From FEN-1088 sp031407985 (GTDB lineage Bacteria; Myxococcota_A; Polyangia; Fen-1088): 60,263 nucleotides of DNA. The stretch lies in the NCBI GenBank assembly GCA_031407985.1, contig JANOJB010000188.1, positions 1 through 60,263 of the forward strand, in the 5' to 3' direction. The position numbers were made by a program, and so were the translations under genes. Positions 7,572 through 15,045 of the stretch are shown here, piece by piece; position 1 is the stretch's first letter, and every line of letters begins with the position of its first letter. The notes under the pieces were generated by a model. That model was not told the origin of the DNA. It saw only the letters and a program-made list of their open reading frames with translations, and searched no databases.

Positions 7572-8876
7572 ATGGTCGCAGGGGAGTACGACGACGAAAC
7601 CGAGCTGCGGCGCGAGGAGTCGCCTGGTCTGGTCAGGAGCCAACCGGAGATCGCCTGGACCGACGAAGGGGGCGCGCACAAGTACGTGGTGGGTGGCCGG
7701 ACGACCCTGGGATCGGCTCCCGGCGCGCAGGTGCGCATCGCGGACCGGGAGGTGTCGCGTCTGCATGCCGAGCTGGAACCGGACGATCGCGGAACCTGGG
7801 TGCGCGATCTCGGTAGTCGCAACGGGACCTACGTCGAGAACCTTCTTGTTACGGCCGCTCTGGTTCCCGACGGAGGCCGCATCCGCCTCGGCGGCACCGA
7901 GATTGTTCTCCGCTATCCGACCCAGGCGGCGCCTATCGACATGTGGCCCCACGAGCACTTCGGCTCGTTGATCGGCGCAAGCACGCCCATGCGCGAACTG
8001 TTCGCCCAGATTTCGCGGGTCGCCAAAAGCGACGCACCCGCCCTGATCCTTGGGGAGACCGGAACCGGGAAGGAACTGGTGGCCCGCGCCATTCACGATG
8101 CGTCGATCAGATCCTGTCGCCCCTTCGTGATCGTGGACTGCGCCGCCCTGGCAAGTTCGCTGGTCGAAGCTGAGCTATTCGGGCACGCGCGCGGAGCCTT
8201 CACGGGCGCCGCGGCCGCGCATATGGGATCCTTCGAGGCGGCCGACGGAGGAACCATCTTTCTGGACGAGATCGGGGAACTGTCCTCCGCAATGCAGCCC
8301 AAGCTGCTGAGGGTGCTGGAATCCCAGACAGTGAAGCGGCTGGGCGAGAGCGAGCATCGCCCCATCGATGTCCGCCTGGTGGCTGCGACTCATCGCGACT
8401 TGCGACGAATGGTCAACGCGGGCGCGTTTCGGGAAGACCTCTATTTTCGTGTCGCCGTTTTGCCGCTGGTTGTGCCGCCGCTCCGCGAACGCAAGAAAGA
8501 TGTCCCCTTGCTCTACCGTCATTTCCTGGCCGGGCGGCAACCATTCGAACCGGTGTCCGAGAGCGAGCTGACGCTGATGCCGTGGCTTGGCAACGTTCGG
8601 GAGCTGCGGAATTTCGTCGAACGCGTCTGCGCCGGAGCCAAGGACGCATTCGGATCTTCACGAGGGGAAGACGCGCCCGCCGCGACCGAGACCATGGCCG
8701 GCATCTCGTTCGCGCAACCGTTCAAGGAGTTTCGCGAACAATGGATCGATCAGGGGGAAAGCCAGTACGTGCAGCGCCTGTTGGATCGGCATGCGCGCAA
8801 TGTCTCGCTGGCGGCGGACCAAGCGGGGCTCGATCGGACCTACCTGTATCGGCTCATTCGTAAACACGGTCTTTAG
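7572..8876 (+). CDS. FHA-domain sigma-54-dependent transcriptional activator
   Basis: A 434-residue bacterial enhancer-binding protein. Residues about 28-115 form an FHA domain (GRTTLGSAPGAQVRI, SRLHAEL, DLGSRNGTYV), a phosphothreonine-recognition module used in place of a receiver. The AAA+ domain has Walker A GETGTGKE (161-168), the sigma-54-contacting loop GAFTGA (208-213) and Walker B GTIFLDE (228-234). The C-terminus (about 395-434) is a Fis-like HTH (SLAADQAGLDRTYLYRLIRK). FHA activators are typical of myxobacteria and respond to Ser/Thr kinase signalling. The next gene begins 13 bp downstream, so the two are probably cotranscribed. The palindromes at 7496-7542 are its likely binding sites. 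Confidence 0.95.
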   Translation: MVAGEYDDETELRREESPGLVRSQPEIAWTDEGGAHKYVVGGRTTLGSAPGAQVRIADREVSRLHAELEPDDRGTWVRDLGSRNGTYVENLLVTAALVPDGGRIRLGGTEIVLRYPTQAAPIDMWPHEHFGSLIGASTPMRELFAQISRVAKSDAPALILGETGTGKELVARAIHDASIRSCRPFVIVDCAALASSLVEAELFGHARGAFTGAAAAHMGSFEAADGGTIFLDEIGELSSAMQPKLLRVLESQTVKRLGESEHRPIDVRLVAATHRDLRRMVNAGAFREDLYFRVAVLPLVVPPLRERKKDVPLLYRHFLAGRQPFEPVSESELTLMPWLGNVRELRNFVERVCAGAKDAFGSSRGEDAPAATETMAGISFAQPFKEFREQWIDQGESQYVQRLLDRHARNVSLAADQAGLDRTYLYRLIRKHGL

Positions 8877-8889
8877 GTAAACGATCCAT

Positions 8890-10251
8890 ATGGCGACGGG
8901 GAAAACACACAGGTTGATCGTCCGAATGGGCCTGGTCGGTCTGACGTTGTTCCCGGCGGCCTGCTCCGCTCCGTCAGCCGCGCCCAACACCATCGAAATC
9001 ATCAACTGGTGGAGAAAGGGCGGCGAGGCGCCCGCCCTGCGTGCGAGCATCGATCTGTTTCATCGGAAGCACCCGAGTCAGCATGTGAGCAATTTTTCAC
9101 TGGACAGCAGCACGGATGCCCGCGGGAGAATCAGCGAGCAGATGATCGGAGGTGAGCCCCCCGACAGCTTCCAAGCCAACGGCGGATGGGACCTGCTGGC
9201 CTGGGTGCTGTACAACGATCTGGATGACAGCGAGAGCAAGATGGAGCGTCTGGATGGAGACGCGGGTTGGAGGAGCGCGATTCCCACTCCGGTGCTCGAT
9301 ACGGTGAGCGTCCAAGAACACATCTATGCCGTGCCGCTCAACATCCATCGTGTCAATACGCTGTTCTTCAACAAGATGGTCTTCGCGCAAGCCGGGTTCG
9401 CGGAGCCGAGCAACGACAACCTGAAGACGCTCGACGACCTGTTCGCGCTTTCCGACAGATTGCGGCAACAGGGCGTCGCAACGCCGATCGCGATGGGGAC
9501 CAAGGATTCGTGGACGTTGGCTCTTCTCTTTTTTGAGAACCTCCTCGTGGCCCGCACCAACGGAAGCTACTATCGAAATTTTTTCTTCGGGACCGACGAC
9601 GTTTTGACATCCATCGAGATCCAGACCGCGATCGCCGATCTCTGGAAGCTACTCTCCTACGATTCCAACGCTGGAACGCGCACGTGGGACACAGCCCTTG
9701 ACCTGGTGCGATCCGGCGGTGCCGCCATGACCATCATGGGCGATTGGGCGAAGGGATACTTTCTGGACAGGGCCAAGGAGGATCAGGTCGAAGTTCCTTT
9801 TGGAACAATCGCCACTCCCGGCACCGAGGGGACCTTCGTATTCACGACGGACACCTTCGGGTTGCCAAAGGGCGCACGAAATCCCGACGGCGCGCGCCAG
9901 CTGCTGCAGCTGTTCGCGTCGCGCGAGGGACAGGACACGTTCAATCCGATCAAGGGATCGATCCCCGCGCGGAAGGACGGAGGGATGGGGCCCTACGATG
10001 AAATGGCGCGCGCGACCCTCGACGTGTTCAGGCAGGTCTCGGAAGACAGGACCAAGCTTGTCCCGGCGACCGCGATCCTCGCGCGCCCCGAATACATGAA
10101 CGCCGTTTTCGACATGCTCGCCTACTTCGCCGGCAACGAACCCAGGCCGGGGCTACCGCCGATGCCCGAACTCAAGGGGAATGCAAGCGTCGTGCTCCAC
10201 GGGCTTCAGAACTGGTCCGACGTCCTCAGGAACAGTCGATGGCACTGGTGA
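8890..10251 (+). CDS. ABC-type sugar-binding lipoprotein (extracellular solute-binding protein, family 1)
   Basis: A 453-residue lipoprotein; the signal ends FPAAC at about residues 21-25. The body matches the maltose/multiple-sugar binding-protein family: IEIINWWRKGGEAPALRA, a DSFQANGGWDL segment, VPLNIHRVNTLFFNKMVFAQAGF, then AAMTIMGDWAKGYF and a C-terminal DTFGLPKGARNPDGA stretch. Such proteins normally hand sugars to two permeases and an ATPase, but none is present; the gene instead follows an FHA sigma-54 activator by 13 bp and ends 4 bp from a convergent gene. It may use permeases encoded elsewhere or act as a sugar sensor. Confidence 0.9.
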   Translation: MATGKTHRLIVRMGLVGLTLFPAACSAPSAAPNTIEIINWWRKGGEAPALRASIDLFHRKHPSQHVSNFSLDSSTDARGRISEQMIGGEPPDSFQANGGWDLLAWVLYNDLDDSESKMERLDGDAGWRSAIPTPVLDTVSVQEHIYAVPLNIHRVNTLFFNKMVFAQAGFAEPSNDNLKTLDDLFALSDRLRQQGVATPIAMGTKDSWTLALLFFENLLVARTNGSYYRNFFFGTDDVLTSIEIQTAIADLWKLLSYDSNAGTRTWDTALDLVRSGGAAMTIMGDWAKGYFLDRAKEDQVEVPFGTIATPGTEGTFVFTTDTFGLPKGARNPDGARQLLQLFASREGQDTFNPIKGSIPARKDGGMGPYDEMARATLDVFRQVSEDRTKLVPATAILARPEYMNAVFDMLAYFAGNEPRPGLPPMPELKGNASVVLHGLQNWSDVLRNSRWHW

Positions 10252-10255
10252 CGGA

Positions 10256-10816
10256 TCACCGGCAGATCCCTTGTGTGCAGCTGCTGCCGTCCGGGCACGG
10301 CTGACGGCAGCCCCCGCAATGCGCGTTGCTGGTCAGCAGGTCGGCATCGCATCCATTTTGGCCGTCGCAGTCGCCGAAATGAGGCAGGCATCCACCAGTA
10401 CGGCAGCTCCTCTCGGAGCAGCCGGGAAACCCGTTTTCCGTCGTGCAGAGGTTTCCACAGGAGCCGCAGTTCTCGGGACTGTGAGCAAGATCGGTCTCGC
10501 AGTCGGGCTTCGTCGTATCGCAGTTTCCGTAAGGCGGGATGCAGCCTGAAATCGCGCACGCTTCATTGCCCGCGTTACCGGTGCAGCGCGCGGAAGCGTG
10601 CGCCGGAACGGGGCAGGGCGCGCAGGAGGTATGGGCGCACCCGGTCTCGGGGTCCGATGTTGAAACGCATCGTTTCAAGGTGGGGCATGGCTTCTGACCC
10701 GCCGGACAAACTTGGTCGCCAAGGCGTTCCACATCGACCAGAAACTCGCAGCCGATTCCAAGACCGATGGCCAGCGCGGCCCAGAACCAGGGCACGCGCA
10801 GGAATCGCAATGTCAA
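10256..10816 (-). CDS. Small Cys-rich lipoprotein
   Basis: A 186-residue protein with signal MTLRFLRVPWFWAALAIGLG ending in a lipobox-like GIGC. More than 25 cysteines are arranged in repeats (GCIPPYGNCDTTKPDCETDL, NCGSCGNLC, HFGDCDGQNGCDADL, HCGGCRQPC), the same unit as in the large lipoprotein at 1182-3686. Its ATG overlaps the stop of the upstream gene by 4 bp (10813-10816), so it is the last gene of the kinase operon. It is probably a surface or periplasmic disulfide-stabilised protein; no catalytic motif is seen. Confidence 0.75.
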   Translation of the reverse strand: MTLRFLRVPWFWAALAIGLGIGCEFLVDVERLGDQVCPAGQKPCPTLKRCVSTSDPETGCAHTSCAPCPVPAHASARCTGNAGNEACAISGCIPPYGNCDTTKPDCETDLAHSPENCGSCGNLCTTENGFPGCSERSCRTGGCLPHFGDCDGQNGCDADLLTSNAHCGGCRQPCPDGSSCTQGICR

Positions 10817-11730
10817 AACGCCCCCCGAATGCCCAATGGGGGTTCGTTTGTGGACGGCACATGGGGCCGGGTGAGGTGAAGATAGACGACGACGACAGAA
10901 GCAACCGCCAGTCCCAGTGCCACGTCCGCGATGACGAACTTCGTGCGGACGGAACCTGTCTCTTCATCGCCACAAAAGGGGGCGCACGTGCTTTCGTAGT
11001 GGTGGCGCAGCCAGAGAGCCCAGCCGCCAAACGTCGCCGAGGTGGCGAGGCTTGCGGCGCCTATTCCACCCACGACGTGGTCGAACCGGTTGGCGGGGTG
11101 CAGGGCCGGCCGGCGGACATGCAGCCCAGGGGGCGGTGCGATCGCCGTGGGCAGCGGCGGGGCGAATTCGATATCGAGGGCGCGACCCTTCACGCCCTCG
11201 CTCACCAGGATCGTGCGTTCCACGGATGGCCAGGGGTGGCAGTCGAAGCGAAACACGTGCTCTCCCGGATCGATCTCGAAGGCGGCACCGCTAAGCTTCT
11301 CGGCCACCCGTTTGCCGTCGATGGACACGCCGACGTTCACCACGTCGCGGCCCCGCGCGCGCGCCGCCACAACCACCGACGGAACGCTTCGGGTCACCTC
11401 TTCGATCCAGTCGACGCAATCCGATCGAATCGCGGCCGGGCACGAGACACGCGAGCAGCGCAGCAGACGGGAACGCGCATCGAGCAGGCGACTCTGCCGG
11501 CGGGCGAGCTGGGCGTCCTCGTGATTCTTGAAGCACTCAAGCTTCGCCTCCTCTTGGTCGGCGAGCACCGAAGGCGGTGCGGGTTCGGCGGTGCCAACCG
11601 CGGACGATCGTTCCGATGCGGGATCCGCCGCCTGTGCATAGGTCCAGGCAGTCGTGAGCGACACGACAAGGAAGACAAGGCGGCGGACACGGCGCGCGCG
11701 ACGGGGCCAGGTCGATCCACGCGTGATCAC
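10813..11730 (-). CDS. Kinase-operon membrane protein with PEGA-like segment
   Basis: A 305-residue protein. The GTG at 11730 is chosen because an AAGGA ribosome site lies 6-10 bp upstream and a signal-like helix follows (RRLVFLVVSLTTAWTYAQA); longer frames overlap the kinase gene. A Cys-containing helical region (ECFKNHEDAQLARRQSRLLD) precedes a PEGA-like beta unit (NVGVSIDGKRV, FEIDPGEHVFRFD). Two hydrophobic helices lie near the C-terminus (GGIGAASLATSATFGGWALW and FVIADVALGLAVASVVVVYL). Proteins of this build often follow membrane Ser/Thr kinases in myxobacteria. It starts 19 bp after the kinase stop and overlaps the next gene by 4 bp. Function unknown. Confidence 0.7.
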   Translation of the reverse strand: MITRGSTWPRRARRVRRLVFLVVSLTTAWTYAQAADPASERSSAVGTAEPAPPSVLADQEEAKLECFKNHEDAQLARRQSRLLDARSRLLRCSRVSCPAAIRSDCVDWIEEVTRSVPSVVVAARARGRDVVNVGVSIDGKRVAEKLSGAAFEIDPGEHVFRFDCHPWPSVERTILVSEGVKGRALDIEFAPPLPTAIAPPPGLHVRRPALHPANRFDHVVGGIGAASLATSATFGGWALWLRHHYESTCAPFCGDEETGSVRTKFVIADVALGLAVASVVVVYLHLTRPHVPSTNEPPLGIRGAF

Positions 11731-11749
11731 GCGATTCCTTCTTGGTGAA

Positions 11750-13246
11750 TCACCTGCATTCGGGTCGGAATTTCTTGATCCCATCGCCATCGACGAAGAA
11801 CGGGTGCGCGCAATCGGCCCCAGCGTTCGGCACGCTGTTGCTCGCCGTGGTGCTTGGGACAACGCTTGTGGCGGTGGGCGACGGTGGACGCTTGGGCGAC
11901 GGCCGGACGGCATTGCGATTCCCTTCACGCGAAATCCGCGTGTCGAACGCTCCCTCGACCGGGAGCGGCGCGCTCTCCACGCGCCCAGAGAGATCGGCGG
12001 GGTTTCCGTCCGTGCGTAGATTGCCGATGGGCCGTGGAGCATTTCGAACGACCCCAGAGCCCGCCGGCGTCGAAGGACCGGGGTCAATGCGGCTGCCGTA
12101 TTGCGAGGTGACCACCAGCAAGATCGCCAAGGCGATCACCACGGCGGCCGCCGCGGCGACGCGCCCGCCCGGACGGTGTGGCATCCATCTTGGCGATTGG
12201 TGGGCAAGGGACTGGGTACGTTCCCCGTGCTCCGCGGTTGTCGATTGCCTCACCATCGACGTGGGGCCGAGCTTCCGCTCGATCGCTTTCCTGGTTTCCG
12301 CCCGCACGTCCTCGAACAGCTGGCAGACCGCGGCCCCAATCTGACGGTGGCTGATCCGGATTCCCTGCTCGGACAGGGCCGCCTCCAGATCGTCCGCGAG
12401 AGCCAGCGCGGTGGGGTGCCGGTCCGCGGGCACAAGGGACAGCGCCTTGCGACAGATCCGATCAAACGCCGACGGCCTGGTCGAACGCGCCGTCTCGGTC
12501 ATCGGAAGATCGCCCACCCGGACGCGTGATCTTATCTCGGCCTCGGACAGGCCCTTCCACATGCGCTCGCCCGCCAGTGCCTCCCACAGGATCACGCCCG
12601 CGGCATAGATATCGGCGCGACGGTCCAGTTTTTCGCCCTCGATCTGTTCGGGGGCCATGTACCTCAGTTTGCCCTTGATGGTCCCAACCTCGGTTTCGAC
12701 AAGCGATCGTTCCAGTTTGGCAATCCCGAAATCGAGCACCTTCGCATGACCATCCACCGTCACGAATATGTTGTGGGGCGAAACATCACGATGGACGACA
12801 CCCAGTGGCGTTCCATCAAAGTCGGCCAGTTCGTGGGCCGCGTGCAGACCGTGCAACGCGTCCATCAGGATCCGAATCTGCATCGGCAGCGTCAGAATCC
12901 CTTGCTTGCCGCGTACAATCACCTGCGACAGCGGCTGTCCCTCCAGGTACTCCATCACGATCACGGGAGTTCCGCCGTCCTGCAAGACCTCGTTGGTTTG
13001 AACGATGTTGCGGTGGTGCAGCCTGGCCGCCAGTCTGGCCTCACTGAGAAACATGGCGCGAAACTCGGGATCGCCGCCGAGGACTTCCTTCAGAACCTTC
13101 AACACCACCAGCTTCTGGAATCCGCTGGGTCCGTCAGCGACCGCCAGGTACACCTCCGCCGTCCCGCCCTGCCCCAGTCGGGAGACAATGCGGTACTTCC
13201 CCGCAGCGACTTCGCTGCGCTCCGCTCCGTCGACGGCCAGCGTCAT
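11750..13246 (-). CDS. Membrane Ser/Thr protein kinase (Pkn/Hanks type)
   Basis: A 498-residue kinase from the ATG at 13246; the longer open frame runs through the opposite-strand lyase gene. The kinase domain (about 18-290) has the glycine loop LGQGGTAEV (24-32), Lys50, Glu69, HRDVSPHN (152-159), DFG (172-174) and APE (198-200), so all catalytic residues are present. A juxtamembrane stretch leads to one transmembrane helix (about 362-382, AAAAAVVIALAILLVV). A Pro/Ser-rich extracytoplasmic tail ends ADCAHPFFVDGDGIKKFRPE, a tail seen in other myxobacterial kinases. It heads an operon with 10813-11730 and 10256-10816. Its substrates are unknown; the FHA activator nearby is the type of protein that reads phosphothreonine. 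Confidence 0.95.
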   Translation of the reverse strand: MTLAVDGAERSEVAAGKYRIVSRLGQGGTAEVYLAVADGPSGFQKLVVLKVLKEVLGGDPEFRAMFLSEARLAARLHHRNIVQTNEVLQDGGTPVIVMEYLEGQPLSQVIVRGKQGILTLPMQIRILMDALHGLHAAHELADFDGTPLGVVHRDVSPHNIFVTVDGHAKVLDFGIAKLERSLVETEVGTIKGKLRYMAPEQIEGEKLDRRADIYAAGVILWEALAGERMWKGLSEAEIRSRVRVGDLPMTETARSTRPSAFDRICRKALSLVPADRHPTALALADDLEAALSEQGIRISHRQIGAAVCQLFEDVRAETRKAIERKLGPTSMVRQSTTAEHGERTQSLAHQSPRWMPHRPGGRVAAAAAVVIALAILLVVTSQYGSRIDPGPSTPAGSGVVRNAPRPIGNLRTDGNPADLSGRVESAPLPVEGAFDTRISREGNRNAVRPSPKRPPSPTATSVVPSTTASNSVPNAGADCAHPFFVDGDGIKKFRPECR

Positions 13247-13294
13247 AAGCGGCCCGAGTATAGTCGGTTCACGCGCGGTCCCGGAAACTGAGAC

Positions 13295-13317
13295 CCAGGG
13301 CAACGACTGAGCCCTGG
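13295..13317. promoter_or_regulatory. Perfect 7-bp inverted repeat between divergent kinase and lyase genes
   Basis: CCAGGGC (13295-13301), a 9-nt spacer, then GCCCTGG (13311-13317). It lies in the 97-bp gap between the kinase (start 13246) and the lyase (start 13344), 27 bp before the lyase ATG. It could be an operator or form an RNA hairpin. There is no T-run, so it is not a Rho-independent terminator. Confidence 0.4.
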
Positions 13318-13343
13318 ATAAGTCGGGAGGACACCCAGACTGT

Positions 13344-14990
13344 ATGCACCGACGCGCTTCATCGCTGTCTTTCGGTCTCTTGCTGTGGGCCGCGTGTTTG
13401 TCGGCGGGATGCACGCCCGGGTCCGACGGCAGCGGCGGCATTGGATCGGGGGGCAGCGGCGGCAGGGGCACCGGTGGAACTGTGGGGGTTGCGGGAACCG
13501 GCGGCGCGGTCGCAACCGGGGGAGCGGCGGGCACCGGTAATCCGGCGGCAACCGGCGGCGTGACCGCGACGGGAGGCACAAACGGAACGGGTGGAACAAC
13601 CGGGACCGCTGGAGGGTCCGCAACCGGCGGAGCCACGGGTTCGGGTGGTTCCGGTGGCAGAAGCACGACGGGAGGTGCTTCGGGCACGGGCGGCGCGCAA
13701 GCCACCGGGGGTAGAACAGCGACTGGGGGCGCCCCGGGCACGGGCGGCGCGCAAGCAACCGGCGGTCAATCCGCGACGGGTGGCGCGACAGTCGGTACCG
13801 GCGGCGCGACGGGCACGGGCGGCATCACGGGAACGATCTACTACGTTACGCCCACCGGGAAGGCGACCAACGACGGCAAGAGTTTCGCCACCGCGCTGGA
13901 TTTCGCCACGGCGTTGTCGCGGGTGGTCGCGGGCGAAACGATTCTGGCGAAGGCCGGCACCTACCCGGTGCCCTATCAGGCTGGTGCCAAGAACTCGATC
14001 GTGTTCTCGAAATCGGGCCAGGCGGCAAAGCCCATCCTGGTCGCGTCCGATGGCGGGCAAGCGTTGTTCGATTTTTCGTTCCCCGAACAAATGTGGGTCC
14101 AGGATTCCTTCGGTTTCAGCGTCACGGGCAGTTATTGGACGTTCAGGGGGATCGGCATCACGCGTGCCGGCTATCAGGGGGTCTACGTCACCGGTCAGTA
14201 CAACAGATTCGAAAACTGCGCGTTCTTCGACAACAGAAACACCGGCCTTGAAATCAACAAGGGCGGCGCATACACAACGGTCATCAACTGCGACGCCTAT
14301 CGGAATTATGATCCCAAAAAATTCGGCGGCATGGCCGACGGTTTTGGGCCCAAGGAGACGCAGGGCCCGGGCAACAAATTCATCGGCTGTCGCGCCTGGG
14401 AGAATTCAGACGACGCCTATGATGCCTTCGAAAGCCCGGAAACCGTGACCTTCGAAAACTGCTGGGCGTTTCGCAATGGCATCGACGTCTGGAATTACGG
14501 GGGTTATGCCGGCAACGGGAACGGGTTCAAGGTGGGCGGCAATGCCGTACAGGCGAACCACAAGCTGACCAACTGCGTGGCCTTCGAAAACCGCGTGAAG
14601 GGATTCGATCAGAACAACAACACGGGCGGGCTGACGATCTACAACTGCACGTCCTACAACAACGGGATGAACTTTGGACTGGGCGGCACCCTCAACTCCG
14701 GGCAGCGGCACGACCTGAAGAACAACATTTCGCTGGGCGCGGCGGGCACCATCGCGAACGCCACCGACCAGAACAATTCATGGAGCGCGGGATTCGCCGT
14801 CAGCGCGGCGGACTTCGCCAGTTTGGATCTGGCGCTGGCCATCGCCGCGCGAACCGCGGACGGTGCATTGCCGCAAAACGATCTGTTTCGCCTGAAGGCG
14901 GGCAGCAAACTGATCAACGCCGGGATCAACGTTGGACTTCCGTTCAAGGGCACGGCACCGGATCTGGGCGCGTTCGAATCCGCGTACTGA
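13344..14990 (+). CDS. Secreted pectate-lyase-like lipoprotein (PL9-type right-handed beta-helix)
   Basis: A 548-residue lipoprotein: the signal ends LSAGC, followed by about 135 residues of Gly/Thr-rich linker (repeated GTGG and ATGG units), typical of myxobacterial surface enzymes. From about residue 170 a right-handed parallel beta-helix begins (IYYVTPTGKATNDGKS, ETILAKAGTYPV). The sequence carries PL9 landmarks: DGFGPKETQGPGNKFIGCRA (from about 332), NSDDAYD (354-360), an ENCWAF repeat and GNGNGFKVGG with Lys396. In family PL9 the Lys of that segment is the proposed Bronsted base, and the Asp residues bind calcium. The likely activity is cleavage of polygalacturonate or a similar uronate polymer by beta-elimination. 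It is divergent from the kinase operon. Confidence 0.85.
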   Translation: MHRRASSLSFGLLLWAACLSAGCTPGSDGSGGIGSGGSGGRGTGGTVGVAGTGGAVATGGAAGTGNPAATGGVTATGGTNGTGGTTGTAGGSATGGATGSGGSGGRSTTGGASGTGGAQATGGRTATGGAPGTGGAQATGGQSATGGATVGTGGATGTGGITGTIYYVTPTGKATNDGKSFATALDFATALSRVVAGETILAKAGTYPVPYQAGAKNSIVFSKSGQAAKPILVASDGGQALFDFSFPEQMWVQDSFGFSVTGSYWTFRGIGITRAGYQGVYVTGQYNRFENCAFFDNRNTGLEINKGGAYTTVINCDAYRNYDPKKFGGMADGFGPKETQGPGNKFIGCRAWENSDDAYDAFESPETVTFENCWAFRNGIDVWNYGGYAGNGNGFKVGGNAVQANHKLTNCVAFENRVKGFDQNNNTGGLTIYNCTSYNNGMNFGLGGTLNSGQRHDLKNNISLGAAGTIANATDQNNSWSAGFAVSAADFASLDLALAIAARTADGALPQNDLFRLKAGSKLINAGINVGLPFKGTAPDLGAFESAY

Positions 14991-15045
14991 AGGTGGCCGG
15001 CGGCTACGAGATCGCTCCGGATACCGGTTCGGTTACCCTATCGCC

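Noticed and set aside
13246..13263. TATACT on the minus strand just before the kinase start, as a -10 box
   Set aside because: No -35 box at a proper distance was found and the leader would be under ten bases.
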